NCBI RefSeq assembly: GCF_001747095.1
Contig: NZ_MDGP01000001.1
Coordinates: 975,001-1,039,000, forward strand
Direction: 5' to 3'
Source of the DNA: Roseivirga sp. 4D4
Lineage (GTDB): Bacteria > Bacteroidota > Bacteroidia > Cytophagales > Cyclobacteriaceae
DNA: 64,000 nucleotides
Shown here: positions 1 through 8,798 of the stretch, one piece after another
Layout of the letters: each line of letters begins with the position of its first letter
How positions within the stretch are numbered: the stretch's first letter is position 1
Notes under the pieces: generated by a model
What the model was told of the DNA's origin: nothing
Databases searched by the model: none
The model's input: only the letters and a program-made list of their open reading frames with translations
Translations under genes and position numbers: made by a program

Positions 1-93
1 GTTTGCTGTTATGTTAAATGGATTTCCTAACATCAATCCACCACCGAAAAGGGCAGAGGTCTTGATGAAATCTCGTCTACTAGATTCTTTCAT
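1..93 (-). CDS. N-terminus of a Tat-exported protein (partial)
   Basis: Reading leftwards from an ATG at 93, 31 codons stay open to the window edge, so only the N-terminus is visible. It begins MKESSRRDFIKTSALFGGG: a twin-arginine motif (SRRDFIK) followed by a hydrophobic, glycine-rich stretch, which is a textbook Tat signal. The protein is therefore probably folded in the cytoplasm, often around a cofactor, before export. In Bacteroidota this kind of signal is frequent on Gfo/Idh/MocA oxidoreductases, but nothing here identifies the mature protein. The flavinyltransferase gene lies upstream on the same strand, with a gap of about 40 bp. Confidence 0.72.
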   Translation of the reverse strand, partial: MKESSRRDFIKTSALFGGGLMLGNPFNITAN

Positions 94-134
94 ACTCCTC
101 AGAATTAAGTTTTAGGCCTTAGGTTTATTAAAAC

Positions 135-1028
135 CTAATATATGTGATTTTTTGAAAGGAATTGAAGATTTCCATCCTTTGAATAAGCCACCCAGATAAT
201 TTTGTCGCTTTCGGCCAAGATTTTTCTAATCTCTTCCTCCGCAGTTAAAAAGAGAGCGGTCGAAAATGCATCAGAATAGGCAGCTGATGGACAAGCGACC
301 CAGAGTCTGTGATAACTATTGGATATTTGATTGCTTCCTGTTCTAGGATCGAAAATGTGATTGCCCTGATAAAAAGTACCCGAAGCGCTCACGACCACAT
401 TGCTAAGCTCTAACTCCATTTTGTCCTGGCTACTGGCAATGCTATACTGCCATGAGTCTTTGAATTCAGTATTGTTGCTCACTAAGAGAGTGCTATCTCC
501 GGCACTCAGCGTGAATGTGTCAATACCCAAATGCGTAAGCTTCAGTTTTACCTTGTCAAGTGCATAACCTTTTCCAATGCCTCCAAGGTCAAATTGAACA
601 CCTTCCTTTACGCAATAAGCCATTGGCTTGTCAGGATCTATGAAGATTCCTGCAGCTAGCTTTTCCTCCTGAACATTTGCCAGGGCTTTGGTCATCTCAA
701 ACTCATTCAGTATGCCCTGCTTCGATGCTCTGAAGATATCCATGTGCCTCGCAACGCCAATATCAAAGGCTCCTTTCGTCATTTGACTTATCTCTATAGC
801 CATTTTCATCACTTCCCAAGTCTCAAAATCGATCGGAAGTTGTTCATTTGCCTTCATGCGATTGATGCGTGAGATATCACTATCGGGTATAAACCTGCTG
901 AGTTGAAGCTCTAATTGATCGATAAGTTGAAATACCTGTAGGGAGGCATTTTCAGCATCCTCCTTAGACTCACCTTCAATGGTTAGTGTAAACTGCGTTG
1001 CCATCGCATCGTGCTCGAAGTGTTCCAT
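135..1028 (-). CDS. apbE: FAD:protein FMN transferase (ApbE family)
   Basis: ApbE enzymes transfer FMN from FAD to a Ser/Thr of a target flavoprotein, using Mg2+. Family motifs are visible: DLGGIGKGYA near residues 147-156, HIFDPRTG near 224-231, and a YSDAFSTALF segment near 251-260 that matches the conserved Asp/Thr metal-binding region. The 297-residue length suits the family. I chose the ATG at 1028 over a TTG two codons upstream. Most ApbE proteins are exported lipoproteins, but no signal peptide or lipobox is visible here, so it may act in the cytoplasm. It starts 9 bp after the AI-2E-type gene, and the Tat-signal gene follows, so the three may be co-transcribed. The target protein is unknown. 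Confidence 0.9.
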   Translation of the reverse strand: MEHFEHDAMATQFTLTIEGESKEDAENASLQVFQLIDQLELQLSRFIPDSDISRINRMKANEQLPIDFETWEVMKMAIEISQMTKGAFDIGVARHMDIFRASKQGILNEFEMTKALANVQEEKLAAGIFIDPDKPMAYCVKEGVQFDLGGIGKGYALDKVKLKLTHLGIDTFTLSAGDSTLLVSNNTEFKDSWQYSIASSQDKMELELSNVVVSASGTFYQGNHIFDPRTGSNQISNSYHRLWVACPSAAYSDAFSTALFLTAEEEIRKILAESDKIIWVAYSKDGNLQFLSKNHIY

Positions 1029-1036
1029 GGCCAATT

Positions 1037-2119
1037 CTATTGGTTTTCTTTCCCGAGCCTACTACGCCCCATAAGTTTGACCAGTAAGTCTGCATCGGGT
1101 ATTTGTGCTAGTATCACACGAGCCATAACAATTAGCGGAACAGAAAGTAGCATTCCAGAAATGCCCCAAATGTAGCCCCAGATAATAAGGCCAAGAATAA
1201 CCGTTACTGTATTTAATGCTACTGAGGTACCCATAAGGTAAGGCTCGATCACATTGCCCCAAACGAATTGTGTTGCAATCAATAGGGCTATGAAAAGGAC
1301 AAAAGATCCGCTGCTATCAATTTGAATAAGTCCAAGAAGTACCGGGGGAATCGTGGCAGCAATGGAACCCACTGTGGGGATAAAGTTGAGCAGGAAAGCT
1401 AAGAAACCCCAAAACAAAGCGAAGTCAATACCAAAGATCCAGCTAAGCACCCCAAAGAAGAGCCCTGTGCAAAAGCTAGTGAAGAATTTGACTTTCATAT
1501 AACTGACAATTGACGCTTTCACCTCTGTGAATGAATTTAAGAGCCGTTCTTTGCCTTGCTGATCATCTCCTTCCAGATAGTTGATGTACATTTCGTATTT
1601 GACAATACTGCCTAGTACAGCCACCAGGTAAACAGCAGAGAGAATAAAGTTGAAGGTAAATGTGCCTAATTGCCCTGCTACTACGCCAGATGTATTAAGG
1701 ATGAAGTCTTTTGAGATGATCCTATTCAGGGCTGCAGTAAATCCATCAGCTTCTAGTTCCTTCACACCAGGAATAAACTCTAGTTGGCTAAGAATTACCT
1801 CAAATCTGGCTTCAACCTGGGCTAGTAGTTTCGTTTTCTCATCAAGGATTTGGGAACCAGTGTCATAGATTACCAGGCCGATCAAGAACATAAAACCCAA
1901 TGTAAGTACGGTGATCATGGTAATGCTTACGGTGTAAGGCCATTTCTTTTTTTCTAAATATTCAATGATGGGGGAAAGTAGAATCCCTATGAACAAGGCA
2001 AAGGCTAGAGGAATAAGTAATCCGGACAGTGTTTTGATCAGCACGATCAACAAGATCGCAGCAAAAAGCATCAGAATATTTTTAATGGTCCGGACATCTG
2101 AATTTATTCCTTGCGCCAT
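1037..2119 (-). CDS. AI-2E family transporter / PerM-type membrane protein
   Basis: This is an inner-membrane protein of 360 residues. It has two N-terminal membrane segments, a third near residues 60-85, a soluble charged segment near 90-145, and then about five further segments. The signature of the AI-2E exporter superfamily (TqsA, PerM, YdiK) is present in the C-terminal half: NFIPTVGSIAATIPP followed by a VWGNVIEPYLMG stretch. Members have been linked to AI-2 export or Na+/H+ antiport, but substrates are rarely known, so no substrate is assigned. The ATG at 2119 is well placed, and the gene ends 9 bp before the apbE start. Confidence 0.88.
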   Translation of the reverse strand: MAQGINSDVRTIKNILMLFAAILLIVLIKTLSGLLIPLAFALFIGILLSPIIEYLEKKKWPYTVSITMITVLTLGFMFLIGLVIYDTGSQILDEKTKLLAQVEARFEVILSQLEFIPGVKELEADGFTAALNRIISKDFILNTSGVVAGQLGTFTFNFILSAVYLVAVLGSIVKYEMYINYLEGDDQQGKERLLNSFTEVKASIVSYMKVKFFTSFCTGLFFGVLSWIFGIDFALFWGFLAFLLNFIPTVGSIAATIPPVLLGLIQIDSSGSFVLFIALLIATQFVWGNVIEPYLMGTSVALNTVTVILGLIIWGYIWGISGMLLSVPLIVMARVILAQIPDADLLVKLMGRSRLGKENQ

Positions 2120-2226
2120 AAAAAGTTCGCTTTTGGGTTTTGGAGTTACTTAAAGGCTGAAAATAACCAAAAAAAGATGCATTGGCATTTATGTCAAAAA
2201 ATTAAGTGCGAAAGCAGTTTAATATT

Positions 2227-2234
2227 TAGTTTTG
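2227..2234 (+). promoter_or_regulatory. Candidate Bacteroidota -7 element upstream of accA
   Basis: TAGTTTTG matches the Bacteroidota housekeeping -7 consensus TAnnTTTG and sits 23 bp before the accA ATG, a usual distance. I do not see a convincing -33 TTG-type element at the expected spacing, so this is a weak call. Confidence 0.4.
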
Positions 2235-2257
2235 TAGCTTGATCAATCAACTACTTG

Positions 2258-3205
2258 ATGTCATTGGAATTTGAACAACCCATTACTGAGCTCGAAGGCA
2301 AACTAGCAGAGATGAAACAATTGGCAGAAAGCAGCCAGGTAGACGTTTCTGAAGCTGTCGCTTCGCTCGAAAAGAAAATACAAGGCCTAAAAGAGGATAC
2401 CTACAAGAATTTGACACGTTGGCAAAGAGTCCAGCTGTCAAGACACCCAGACCGGCCATATACACTCGATTACCTTTATAATATCACAGATGACTTTGTA
2501 GAAATACATGGTGATCGTACCGTTAAAGATGACAAAGCCATGGTAGGTGGTTTTGGAACCATTGACGGACAAACAGTAATGTTTGTTGGCCAACAGAAAG
2601 GTAGAAATACCAAGCAGCGCCAAATGCGCAACTTCGGTATGGCGAACCCCGAGGGCTATCGTAAAGCCTTGAGATTATTCAAAATGGCTGAGAAATTCGG
2701 TAAGCCGATCGTTACCCTAATTGATACTCCTGGTGCCTATCCTGGCTTTGAGGCTGAAGAAAGAGGCCAAGGTGAGGCTATCGCTCGAAACATTCAGGAA
2801 ATGTTTATGCTAAAAGTACCTGTAATCTGCATCATCATTGGTGAGGGAGCTTCAGGTGGAGCATTAGGTATTGCTATCGGGGATAAAGTGTTGATGCTCG
2901 AGAATACATGGTATTCGGTAATTTCGCCAGAGTCTTGCTCATCCATTCTATGGAGAAGTTGGGATTTTAAAGAGCAAGCGGCAGAAGCCTTGAAGCTTAC
3001 AGCTGAAGACATGAAGAGCTTCGGTTTAGTGGATGGCATTATAGAGGAGCCGTTAGGAGGAGCTCACAGAGATACGGACTGGATGTACAAAAACCTCAAA
3101 AAGCGCATCAAGTCAGAGTTAAAGGATCTCATGTCCAAAACTAGTGAGGAGAGAATCAATACTCGAATTGAAAAATTCTCCAATATGGGAGAGGTAGTAG
3201 AATAG
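2258..3205 (+). CDS. accA: Acetyl-CoA carboxylase carboxyltransferase subunit alpha
   Basis: AccA forms the carboxyltransferase with AccD, moving CO2 from biotinylated carrier protein to acetyl-CoA to make malonyl-CoA, the first step of fatty-acid synthesis, in the cytoplasm. The 315-residue protein has the N-terminal helical region ([12 protein letters not shown]) and the crotonase-fold core with [20 protein letters not shown] and [15 protein letters not shown], both highly characteristic of AccA. The start is the ATG at 2258, since the TTG one codon upstream is unnecessary. It is followed by a strong terminator, so it appears monocistronic; accD is not in this window. Confidence 0.97.
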   Translation: MSLEFEQPITELEGKLAEMKQLAESSQVDVSEAVASLEKKIQGLKEDTYKNLTRWQRVQLSRHPDRPYTLDYLYNITDDFVEIHGDRTVKDDKAMVGGFGTIDGQTVMFVGQQKGRNTKQRQMRNFGMANPEGYRKALRLFKMAEKFGKPIVTLIDTPGAYPGFEAEERGQGEAIARNIQEMFMLKVPVICIIIGEGASGGALGIAIGDKVLMLENTWYSVISPESCSSILWRSWDFKEQAAEALKLTAEDMKSFGLVDGIIEEPLGGAHRDTDWMYKNLKKRIKSELKDLMSKTSEERINTRIEKFSNMGEVVE

Positions 3206-3224
3206 CCGTTAAAAACATCAATTG

Positions 3225-3261
3225 AAGACCACATCGCTTTGCTTTGTGGTCTTTTTGTTTT
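3225..3261 (+). terminator. Rho-independent terminator after accA
   Basis: A perfect 9-bp stem, AAGACCACA paired with TGTGGTCTT, has an 11-base loop and is followed by TTTGTTTTT. It lies 20 bp after the accA stop and rules out an upstream start for the next gene, whose ATG is at 3291. Confidence 0.9.
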
Positions 3262-3290
3262 TAACTAATTTCAGTCACAACCTTGTCAGT

Positions 3291-3959
3291 ATGGCCAAAC
3301 AAAAAATATCCTGGGGACTGCACCTTATAGAACTTATTGTAGTCATCATCGGAATCAGCATTGCCTTTGCTTTGGAAGGCTGGTCTGAGTCGAATAAAAG
3401 GAACGAACTTGAGGAGAGCTATCTTGCCTCCATTGAAGTGGATATTGACAAGGACATTAATGACCTTCAAAAAATCGTGGACTCGACCACTGTCATCCTT
3501 GGATATGTTTCAGAAGTCTTTCAGTTTTACTATCAAAAGGCACCAGTTGAATACTATAAAAGACATCATGTGACCAGCAGTTATTTGGCTACCTATTTCT
3601 ATCCTCAGAATGGCACCTACCTGTCTTTGATGAATTCCGGTGATATCAACGTGATAAAAGATTTTGAACTGAAAGCAGCCTTATCAGATCTTTACAATGT
3701 AAAGTATAAAGAACTGGAAAGAATGGATCAGGTAATTAAGAACTTGGCGGATAATAGAATACAGTCCTACATGATTGACAATATTCATTTTTCAGCAAGA
3801 AGGGACGGGATTGAAGACAATACACCGTTAACAACCAATAAGGCATTTAACCTTCTAGGGAGCTTTTATAACCTCTTAAGTAGTAGGCAGCAAGAATATC
3901 AAGCCATGATTACAAGGTGTAAAGAGTTGAAAGTAATGATTGGCAACCTTAAAAACTGA
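3291..3959 (+). CDS. DUF6090-like membrane protein A
   Basis: This is a 222-residue protein of unknown function. After a short cytoplasmic start (MAKQKISWG) comes one membrane helix (LIELIVVIIGISIAFALEGW), then a predicted alpha-helical extracytoplasmic domain. The helix followed by a W-x-E-x-x-K/R-type stretch is the hallmark of Bacteroidota DUF6090-type proteins. The next gene encodes a paralogue with the same architecture, and the two overlap by one base (TGATG), so they are probably translationally coupled and may form a heteromer. I chose the ATG at 3291 because any earlier start lies in the accA terminator. Confidence 0.65.
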   Translation: MAKQKISWGLHLIELIVVIIGISIAFALEGWSESNKRNELEESYLASIEVDIDKDINDLQKIVDSTTVILGYVSEVFQFYYQKAPVEYYKRHHVTSSYLATYFYPQNGTYLSLMNSGDINVIKDFELKAALSDLYNVKYKELERMDQVIKNLADNRIQSYMIDNIHFSARRDGIEDNTPLTTNKAFNLLGSFYNLLSSRQQEYQAMITRCKELKVMIGNLKN

Positions 3960-4621
3960 TGAAAGGAAGAAGAGTCACTTTTGGGGCAATTTTGTTAGAG
4001 ATCATCATCGTGATTATTGGTATCTCCATTGCTTTTGGCCTGAGTAATTGGGGCGAAAGAAGGAAGGAGGTGCGAATGGGAGATGAGTTCGTAAGAACTA
4101 TGATCAATGATCTCAAATCAGACAGTGCCGCTTTTGTCTATCAAATTGCCAATGTGCAGGAAAATATCTCTAACGTGGAGTCCTTTATGGACATGTGCCG
4201 AAGAAAGGACTTTCGAGAGGACTCTGTGCGATGGTATGTAGGGAATTTCATGAACAAGAATAATTGGCTCATCAATAGCAATACATATGAAATACTGAAG
4301 AGTGGGGGAAAGCTTGATATCATCACTGACTTTGAATTAAGAAGTGATATCAGTTTTTTCTACCGTATCAGAACTTATCAAACAGATGTGATTCTTGAAC
4401 AAAATTTAGCCTTTGAACAGAATCAGATGAATCCTTACCTAACTAAGCACTCTGACTATTTTATCAGTGATATTCCGGATAACGGTTTTGTAAGAGATAT
4501 AGAGTTTCAGAACCTACTGGGGCGATGGCGAGATTTAAAGGAAGGAAAACTCAGTATCTATGAGAATACACTTGAAGATATCAAAGCACTAATCCCTAAA
4601 TTAGAGGCCTACTTAGAATAG
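3959..4621 (+). CDS. DUF6090-like membrane protein B
   Basis: This 220-residue paralogue of the preceding protein has an N-terminal membrane helix (ILLEIIIVIIGISIAFGLS) followed by NWGERRKE and then a helical soluble domain. Both copies share the sequence around the helix and an NxGD/SGGKLD-like segment near the middle. Its function is unknown. The start codon overlaps the upstream stop, and the MBL-fold gene starts 10 bp after this stop, so it lies inside a compact four-gene unit. Confidence 0.65.
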   Translation: MKGRRVTFGAILLEIIIVIIGISIAFGLSNWGERRKEVRMGDEFVRTMINDLKSDSAAFVYQIANVQENISNVESFMDMCRRKDFREDSVRWYVGNFMNKNNWLINSNTYEILKSGGKLDIITDFELRSDISFFYRIRTYQTDVILEQNLAFEQNQMNPYLTKHSDYFISDIPDNGFVRDIEFQNLLGRWRDLKEGKLSIYENTLEDIKALIPKLEAYLE

Positions 4622-4630
4622 GAGGCAAGC

Positions 4631-5479
4631 ATGAATCTTCACATAATAAACACCGGCAACTTCAAACTCGATGGAGGCGCCATGTTCGGTGTTGTACCTA
4701 AGTCACTTTGGCAACGAACCAACCCTGCTGATGAAAAAAACATGTGCACCTGGTCTATGCGTTGTCTTTTGATTGAAGATGGGGATAGACTCACTCTAAT
4801 TGACAACGGTATTGGTAACAAGCAAGACGCTAAGTTCTTTAGCTATTACTATTTACATGGTGATGCATCATTAGATAGATCTTTGCATAAAGCTGGTTTT
4901 GACCGGACTGATGTGACTGATATGTTCCTGACTCACCTTCATTTCGATCATTGCGGTGGAGGCGTTGATTATGTAGGCGATAATAAAGAGCGATTAGAAC
5001 TACACTTTCCCAATGCGAAGTATTGGTCTAATCAGGACCATTGGAAGTGGGCGACTGAGCCAAATGCCAGAGAGAGGGCATCTTTTCTCAAAGAGAATAT
5101 CTTACCGATGCAAGATAGTGGTCAGTTAGAGTTTGTTGACCTTCAGGGTGCTTCTCCATTTAGTCAGTTTGATATTCATACCGTTGACGGTCACACCGAT
5201 AAACAGATGTTGCCCAAAATCAAGTATAAAGACCAGACCATTGTATTTATGGCAGACTTACTGCCATCAGTGGGACACATTCCTTTGCCTTATGTAATGG
5301 GTTACGACACAAGACCCTTGATCACATTGCAAGAAAAGAAGGCATTTTTGGAAGAAGCTGCCGATAATGAATATGTTCTTTTTTTAGAACATGATGCCGT
5401 CAATGAGTGTTGTACGGTCAAAAGAACGGAAAGAGGTGTCAAACTAGATCGAACCTTCCCTTTAAAAGAGATTTTGTAG
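4631..5479 (+). CDS. MBL-fold metallo-hydrolase
   Basis: The 282-residue protein carries the metallo-beta-lactamase motif THLHFDHCGG near residues 98-107 (HxHxDH), then a conserved His in VDGHTDKQ, an Asp in FMADLLPS and a His in FLEHD. Together these make a complete dinuclear metal site. The pattern, including the long N-terminal half with LIDNGIG, resembles the AHL-lactonase-like branch of the superfamily, but substrates in this branch vary and none is claimed. No signal peptide is seen, so it is probably cytoplasmic. It is tightly packed between the DUF6090-like pair and the patatin gene (2-bp gap downstream). Confidence 0.87.
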   Translation: MNLHIINTGNFKLDGGAMFGVVPKSLWQRTNPADEKNMCTWSMRCLLIEDGDRLTLIDNGIGNKQDAKFFSYYYLHGDASLDRSLHKAGFDRTDVTDMFLTHLHFDHCGGGVDYVGDNKERLELHFPNAKYWSNQDHWKWATEPNARERASFLKENILPMQDSGQLEFVDLQGASPFSQFDIHTVDGHTDKQMLPKIKYKDQTIVFMADLLPSVGHIPLPYVMGYDTRPLITLQEKKAFLEEAADNEYVLFLEHDAVNECCTVKRTERGVKLDRTFPLKEIL

Positions 5480-5481
5480 AA

Positions 5482-6258
5482 ATGAAAGTAGGCTTAGCAT
5501 TATCAGGTGGAGGAGCGAGAGGCTTTGCTCACTTTGGAGTTTTAAAGGCTTTGGAAGAATTGGGTGTAGAGGTTCATGCCATTTCCGGGACCAGTGCTGG
5601 CTCTATTGTTGGAGCCTTTCACGCATTTGGTTTTGAAGTAGAAGTAGCAAAACACCTAGTCTCAAAGACAAACCTCTTTAAGGTTGTTTGGCCCGCCTTT
5701 AGTTGGAAGGGAGTCTTCAGTATGAGTAGAAGTGAGGAGATCTTCAAAAAACACTTTCCGAAAGACGACTTTTCTGCTACTAAAATCCCATTGCAAATCG
5801 TTGCAACCAATTTGAATACCGGACGTCCAGAGGTTTTTAAGGAGGGTTCCCTTATTAAACCAATGATGGCTTCTTGCTGTATTCCATTCATATTCGACCC
5901 AGTAAGAATAGGGAAGAGCGTATTTGTCGATGGAGGTCTCGTTAACAATTTGCCTACAGAAACCTTAAGGGACGAATGTGATGTGGTTATTGGTGTGAAC
6001 GTCTCACCTGTTTTGAAAGAGGATACCCTCAGCGGCACCAAAAAAATGATTGAGCGGATTTCTATGGTTAGCATCAACGCTAATGTAACTGAGAGTAAGT
6101 CTAAATGTGATTTGGTCATTGAACCAAAGTCCCTTAGGGAGTATGGTACATTTGACATCAAAAGTGCAGATAGCATATATGACATTGGCTATCAAGCCAC
6201 CCACCATATCTTTGAGACCGAACAACAGCTTGAAGTAATTCAAAAACTCTTAGTGTAA
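5482..6258 (+). CDS. Patatin-like phospholipase
   Basis: This 258-residue protein has all catalytic elements of the patatin family: the oxyanion loop GGGARG at about residues 9-14, the nucleophile elbow GTSAGS (Ser near residue 39), and the DGG motif in FVDGGLVNNLP carrying the catalytic Asp. It resembles RssA/NTE-type enzymes, which hydrolyse acyl esters of phospholipids or lysophospholipids. The start is the ATG at 5482, because the patatin fold begins directly there (MKVGLALSGGG) and upstream codons lie in the MBL gene. No export signal is visible. It is the last gene of the 3291-6258 unit. Confidence 0.92.
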   Translation: MKVGLALSGGGARGFAHFGVLKALEELGVEVHAISGTSAGSIVGAFHAFGFEVEVAKHLVSKTNLFKVVWPAFSWKGVFSMSRSEEIFKKHFPKDDFSATKIPLQIVATNLNTGRPEVFKEGSLIKPMMASCCIPFIFDPVRIGKSVFVDGGLVNNLPTETLRDECDVVIGVNVSPVLKEDTLSGTKKMIERISMVSINANVTESKSKCDLVIEPKSLREYGTFDIKSADSIYDIGYQATHHIFETEQQLEVIQKLLV

Positions 6259-6263
6259 TGAAG

Positions 6264-6295
6264 CTCACCCCGTGTGAGTCTGGCACCAGGATTGA
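6264..6295 (+). promoter_or_regulatory. Candidate sigma-54-like promoter with adjacent inverted repeat
   Basis: TGGCAC at 6281-6286, five bases, then TTGA at 6292-6295 approximates the sigma-54 -24/-12 consensus (TGGCAC-N5-TTGC). A CTCAC/GTGAG hairpin (6264-6278) lies directly upstream and might instead be a transcript-end structure of the patatin unit. The TonB-receptor ATG is 150 bp downstream, which gives a long leader containing a second perfect hairpin (GCCAGC/GCTGGC, 6407-6422). The call rests on sequence likeness only. Confidence 0.35.
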
Positions 6296-6444
6296 AAAAA
6301 AATCGATTTGAGGTCAACCTTTTGCAATTAGAATCGACTAATAAAGAGAATTATTTTAGAAACCGATACGTGTAGTTTCTGTCAGCTACGTCAAACAACA
6401 AAGGTCGCCAGCGAGTGCTGGCAAAACTCAATCAAAAACACGCT

Positions 6445-8796
6445 ATGCGAACACTACTTTTTACAGTATGTGCCTTGTTATTTTTTAATGTGGTCAGGGC
6501 ACAAGATAAATTCACATTGAACGGATATGTGCGGGATGCCAAGTCCGGAGAAGAGCTCATTGGAGTCACCATTTTAATAGAACAAACAGGTGGCGGGGCA
6601 AATACAAATCCATATGGATTCTATTCATTGACACTTCCAGAAGGAGAGTACACTATTCAATTTAGGTATGTAGGCTTTGAAACTAAGGTTGAAAAGATTC
6701 AGCTCAATAAGGATCTGTCTCTGAACATCAACTTGGAAGAGGAAACAGTTGAGCTCAGCGAAGTTGTAGTGACAGCTGAGCGTCAGGATGTCAATGTCAC
6801 CGGAATCCAGATGAGTAAGAATGAAATAGATATTCAGCAGCTTAAAAAGCTGCCCGCTCTATTTGGTGAACCTGATATCATTAAGACCATTCAAATGTTA
6901 CCGGGGGTAGTTTCTGCAGGGGAAGGAACATCGAGTTTCTTTGTCCGAGGAGGAAGTGCAGACCAAAACCTAATTTTAATCGATGAGGCCCCAGTTTATG
7001 ACCCTTCGCATTTGTTTGGGCTATTTTCGGTCTTTAACGCGGATGTGATCAAGGATTCGGAATTGTATAAAGGGGGTATTCCTTCAAGGTTTGGCGGAAG
7101 GCTCTCGTCCATATTGGAAGTAAGAACCAAGGATGGTAACAACAAGGAGTTAAAGGGAGAGGCAGGTATTGGCCTTCTGGCCAGCAGTGTGATGCTAGAG
7201 GGCCCAATAAAAAAGGATGAGAGTTCTTTTATCATCTCTGCCAGAAGGTCTTACGTGGACCTTTTTTTAAGACTGGCCGATCAAAAGAACCTCGTTTACT
7301 TTTATGATATCAATGCAAAAGTTAACTGGCGCGCTAACAATAAGAATAGGTTCTTTCTGGCGCTTTATACAGGGCGAGATGACTTTAACTTCGATGGTAA
7401 CTTTGGCTTCGATTGGGGTAATAGAACAGCAACTTTCCGCTGGAATCATCTCTTTAACGATAAGCTGTTTTCAAATACTTCTTTAATCGCCAGTTCTTTT
7501 GACTATGGACTCGGTTCCCAAGAGCAGTCGGATGGCTTTCAATGGGATTCTAATCTTGAAGAGTACAGCTTTAAGCAAGATTTGAATTACTTTTTTAACC
7601 CTAGTTTAACGATGGACTTTGGTTATCATGTGACCTATAGAAAGTTTGCGCCAGGTAAAATTGTTCCGAGTGAGGAGTCGATTTTCAAAACTGTTGAGCT
7701 CCAGAATGAATTTGCTTTAGATCATGCTTTGTATGCAAGTCTACAACATCAAATTAGTGACAAACTTACATTTGAATATGGTGCCAGGCTTTCAGTATTT
7801 CAAAACATTGGAGAGAACACGGTATATACTTACCTGGATAAGCTCGATAATACAAATCCAATTAGGATAGATTCAACACAATATGGAAGCTTCGAGAATA
7901 TAAAGACCTATGTCAATTTTGAACCGCGTTTTTCAGCACGATATATATTGAATAACGAGAGTAGTCTGAAAGCGAGCTATAACAGAATGGTCCAGAATAC
8001 GCATTTGATTTCAAGTGGTACCGTACCATTGCCTTTTAATACCTGGGCGCCAAGTTCTACTTATTTGAAACCTCAGATTGCCGATCAATTTGCCTTAGGG
8101 TATTTCAGAAACTTCGATGACAATCGATTTGAGTTTTCAATGGAAGCTTTCTACAAGGACATCAGCAATGTGACAGACTTTGCAGATAATGCTCGCATCT
8201 TCTTTAATCAGGATTTGTCTACAGAATTCAGACAAGGAAAGTCTGAAGCATATGGCTTAGAACTAATGTTACAGAAGAAGAAAGGAGACTTATCAGGTTT
8301 TATAGCCTACACACTGTCTCGAGTAGATAGGACGGTGCCCGGTGTGAATCAGGGTAGGTCCTTTTTGGCCAACTACGATAGACGTCACAACCTCAATATT
8401 GTGGGTACCTATGATCATAATGATAAATGGACCTTTGGTGGAAGCTTTACCTATGGAACAGGTCGCCCTATAACGCTACCATCCGGTTCTTATGAATTTG
8501 GAGATGGGCAAGTTGCGGATATTATTACCGAGAGAAACGGATTCAGGCTACAGGATTTCCACAGAGTAGACCTTAGTGCCACTTTGGTTCCCAGAAAAAA
8601 TCGAGACAAGAAGTATGAGACTTCATGGGTATTCTCGCTCTATAATGTTTATAGCAGAAAGAATCCTTTTTCAATCTACACCCGAGTGAGACTAGATGAT
8701 GATGACAATGTAATCGGTGACGGCACAGAGAAAGAGGCCCGTCTCATTTACCTATTCCCAATTTTACCTTCAGTAACCTTCAATATCAATTTTTAG
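6445..8796 (+). CDS. TonB-dependent outer-membrane receptor with carboxypeptidase-regulatory-like domain
   Basis: A signal peptide (MRTLLFTVCALLFFNVVRA, then Q) is followed by a CarboxypepD_reg-like domain near residues 22-110 (NGYVRDAKSGEELIGV). Next is a plug domain with TIQMLPGVVSAGEG and FFVRGGSADQNLILID, then a beta-barrel ending in an aromatic-rich FNINF terminus. The length of 783 residues is well short of SusC-type receptors (about 1000). The ATG at 6445 is chosen because it begins a proper signal peptide. The next gene, 2 bp downstream, is a DUF4249 lipoprotein, a standard partner of this receptor class. The ligand is not predictable from the sequence. Confidence 0.93.
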   Translation: MRTLLFTVCALLFFNVVRAQDKFTLNGYVRDAKSGEELIGVTILIEQTGGGANTNPYGFYSLTLPEGEYTIQFRYVGFETKVEKIQLNKDLSLNINLEEETVELSEVVVTAERQDVNVTGIQMSKNEIDIQQLKKLPALFGEPDIIKTIQMLPGVVSAGEGTSSFFVRGGSADQNLILIDEAPVYDPSHLFGLFSVFNADVIKDSELYKGGIPSRFGGRLSSILEVRTKDGNNKELKGEAGIGLLASSVMLEGPIKKDESSFIISARRSYVDLFLRLADQKNLVYFYDINAKVNWRANNKNRFFLALYTGRDDFNFDGNFGFDWGNRTATFRWNHLFNDKLFSNTSLIASSFDYGLGSQEQSDGFQWDSNLEEYSFKQDLNYFFNPSLTMDFGYHVTYRKFAPGKIVPSEESIFKTVELQNEFALDHALYASLQHQISDKLTFEYGARLSVFQNIGENTVYTYLDKLDNTNPIRIDSTQYGSFENIKTYVNFEPRFSARYILNNESSLKASYNRMVQNTHLISSGTVPLPFNTWAPSSTYLKPQIADQFALGYFRNFDDNRFEFSMEAFYKDISNVTDFADNARIFFNQDLSTEFRQGKSEAYGLELMLQKKKGDLSGFIAYTLSRVDRTVPGVNQGRSFLANYDRRHNLNIVGTYDHNDKWTFGGSFTYGTGRPITLPSGSYEFGDGQVADIITERNGFRLQDFHRVDLSATLVPRKNRDKKYETSWVFSLYNVYSRKNPFSIYTRVRLDDDDNVIGDGTEKEARLIYLFPILPSVTFNINF

Positions 8797-8798
8797 TC

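Noticed and set aside
3222..3290. Upstream TTG start adding a signal-like N-terminus to DUF6090-like protein A
   Set aside because: These codons are the hairpin and T-run of the accA terminator; the ATG at 3291 fits the family start.
5619..6185. Long open frame on the minus strand (188 codons)
   Set aside because: It lies wholly antisense to the patatin gene, has no recognisable domain, and the plus-strand protein has all catalytic motifs.
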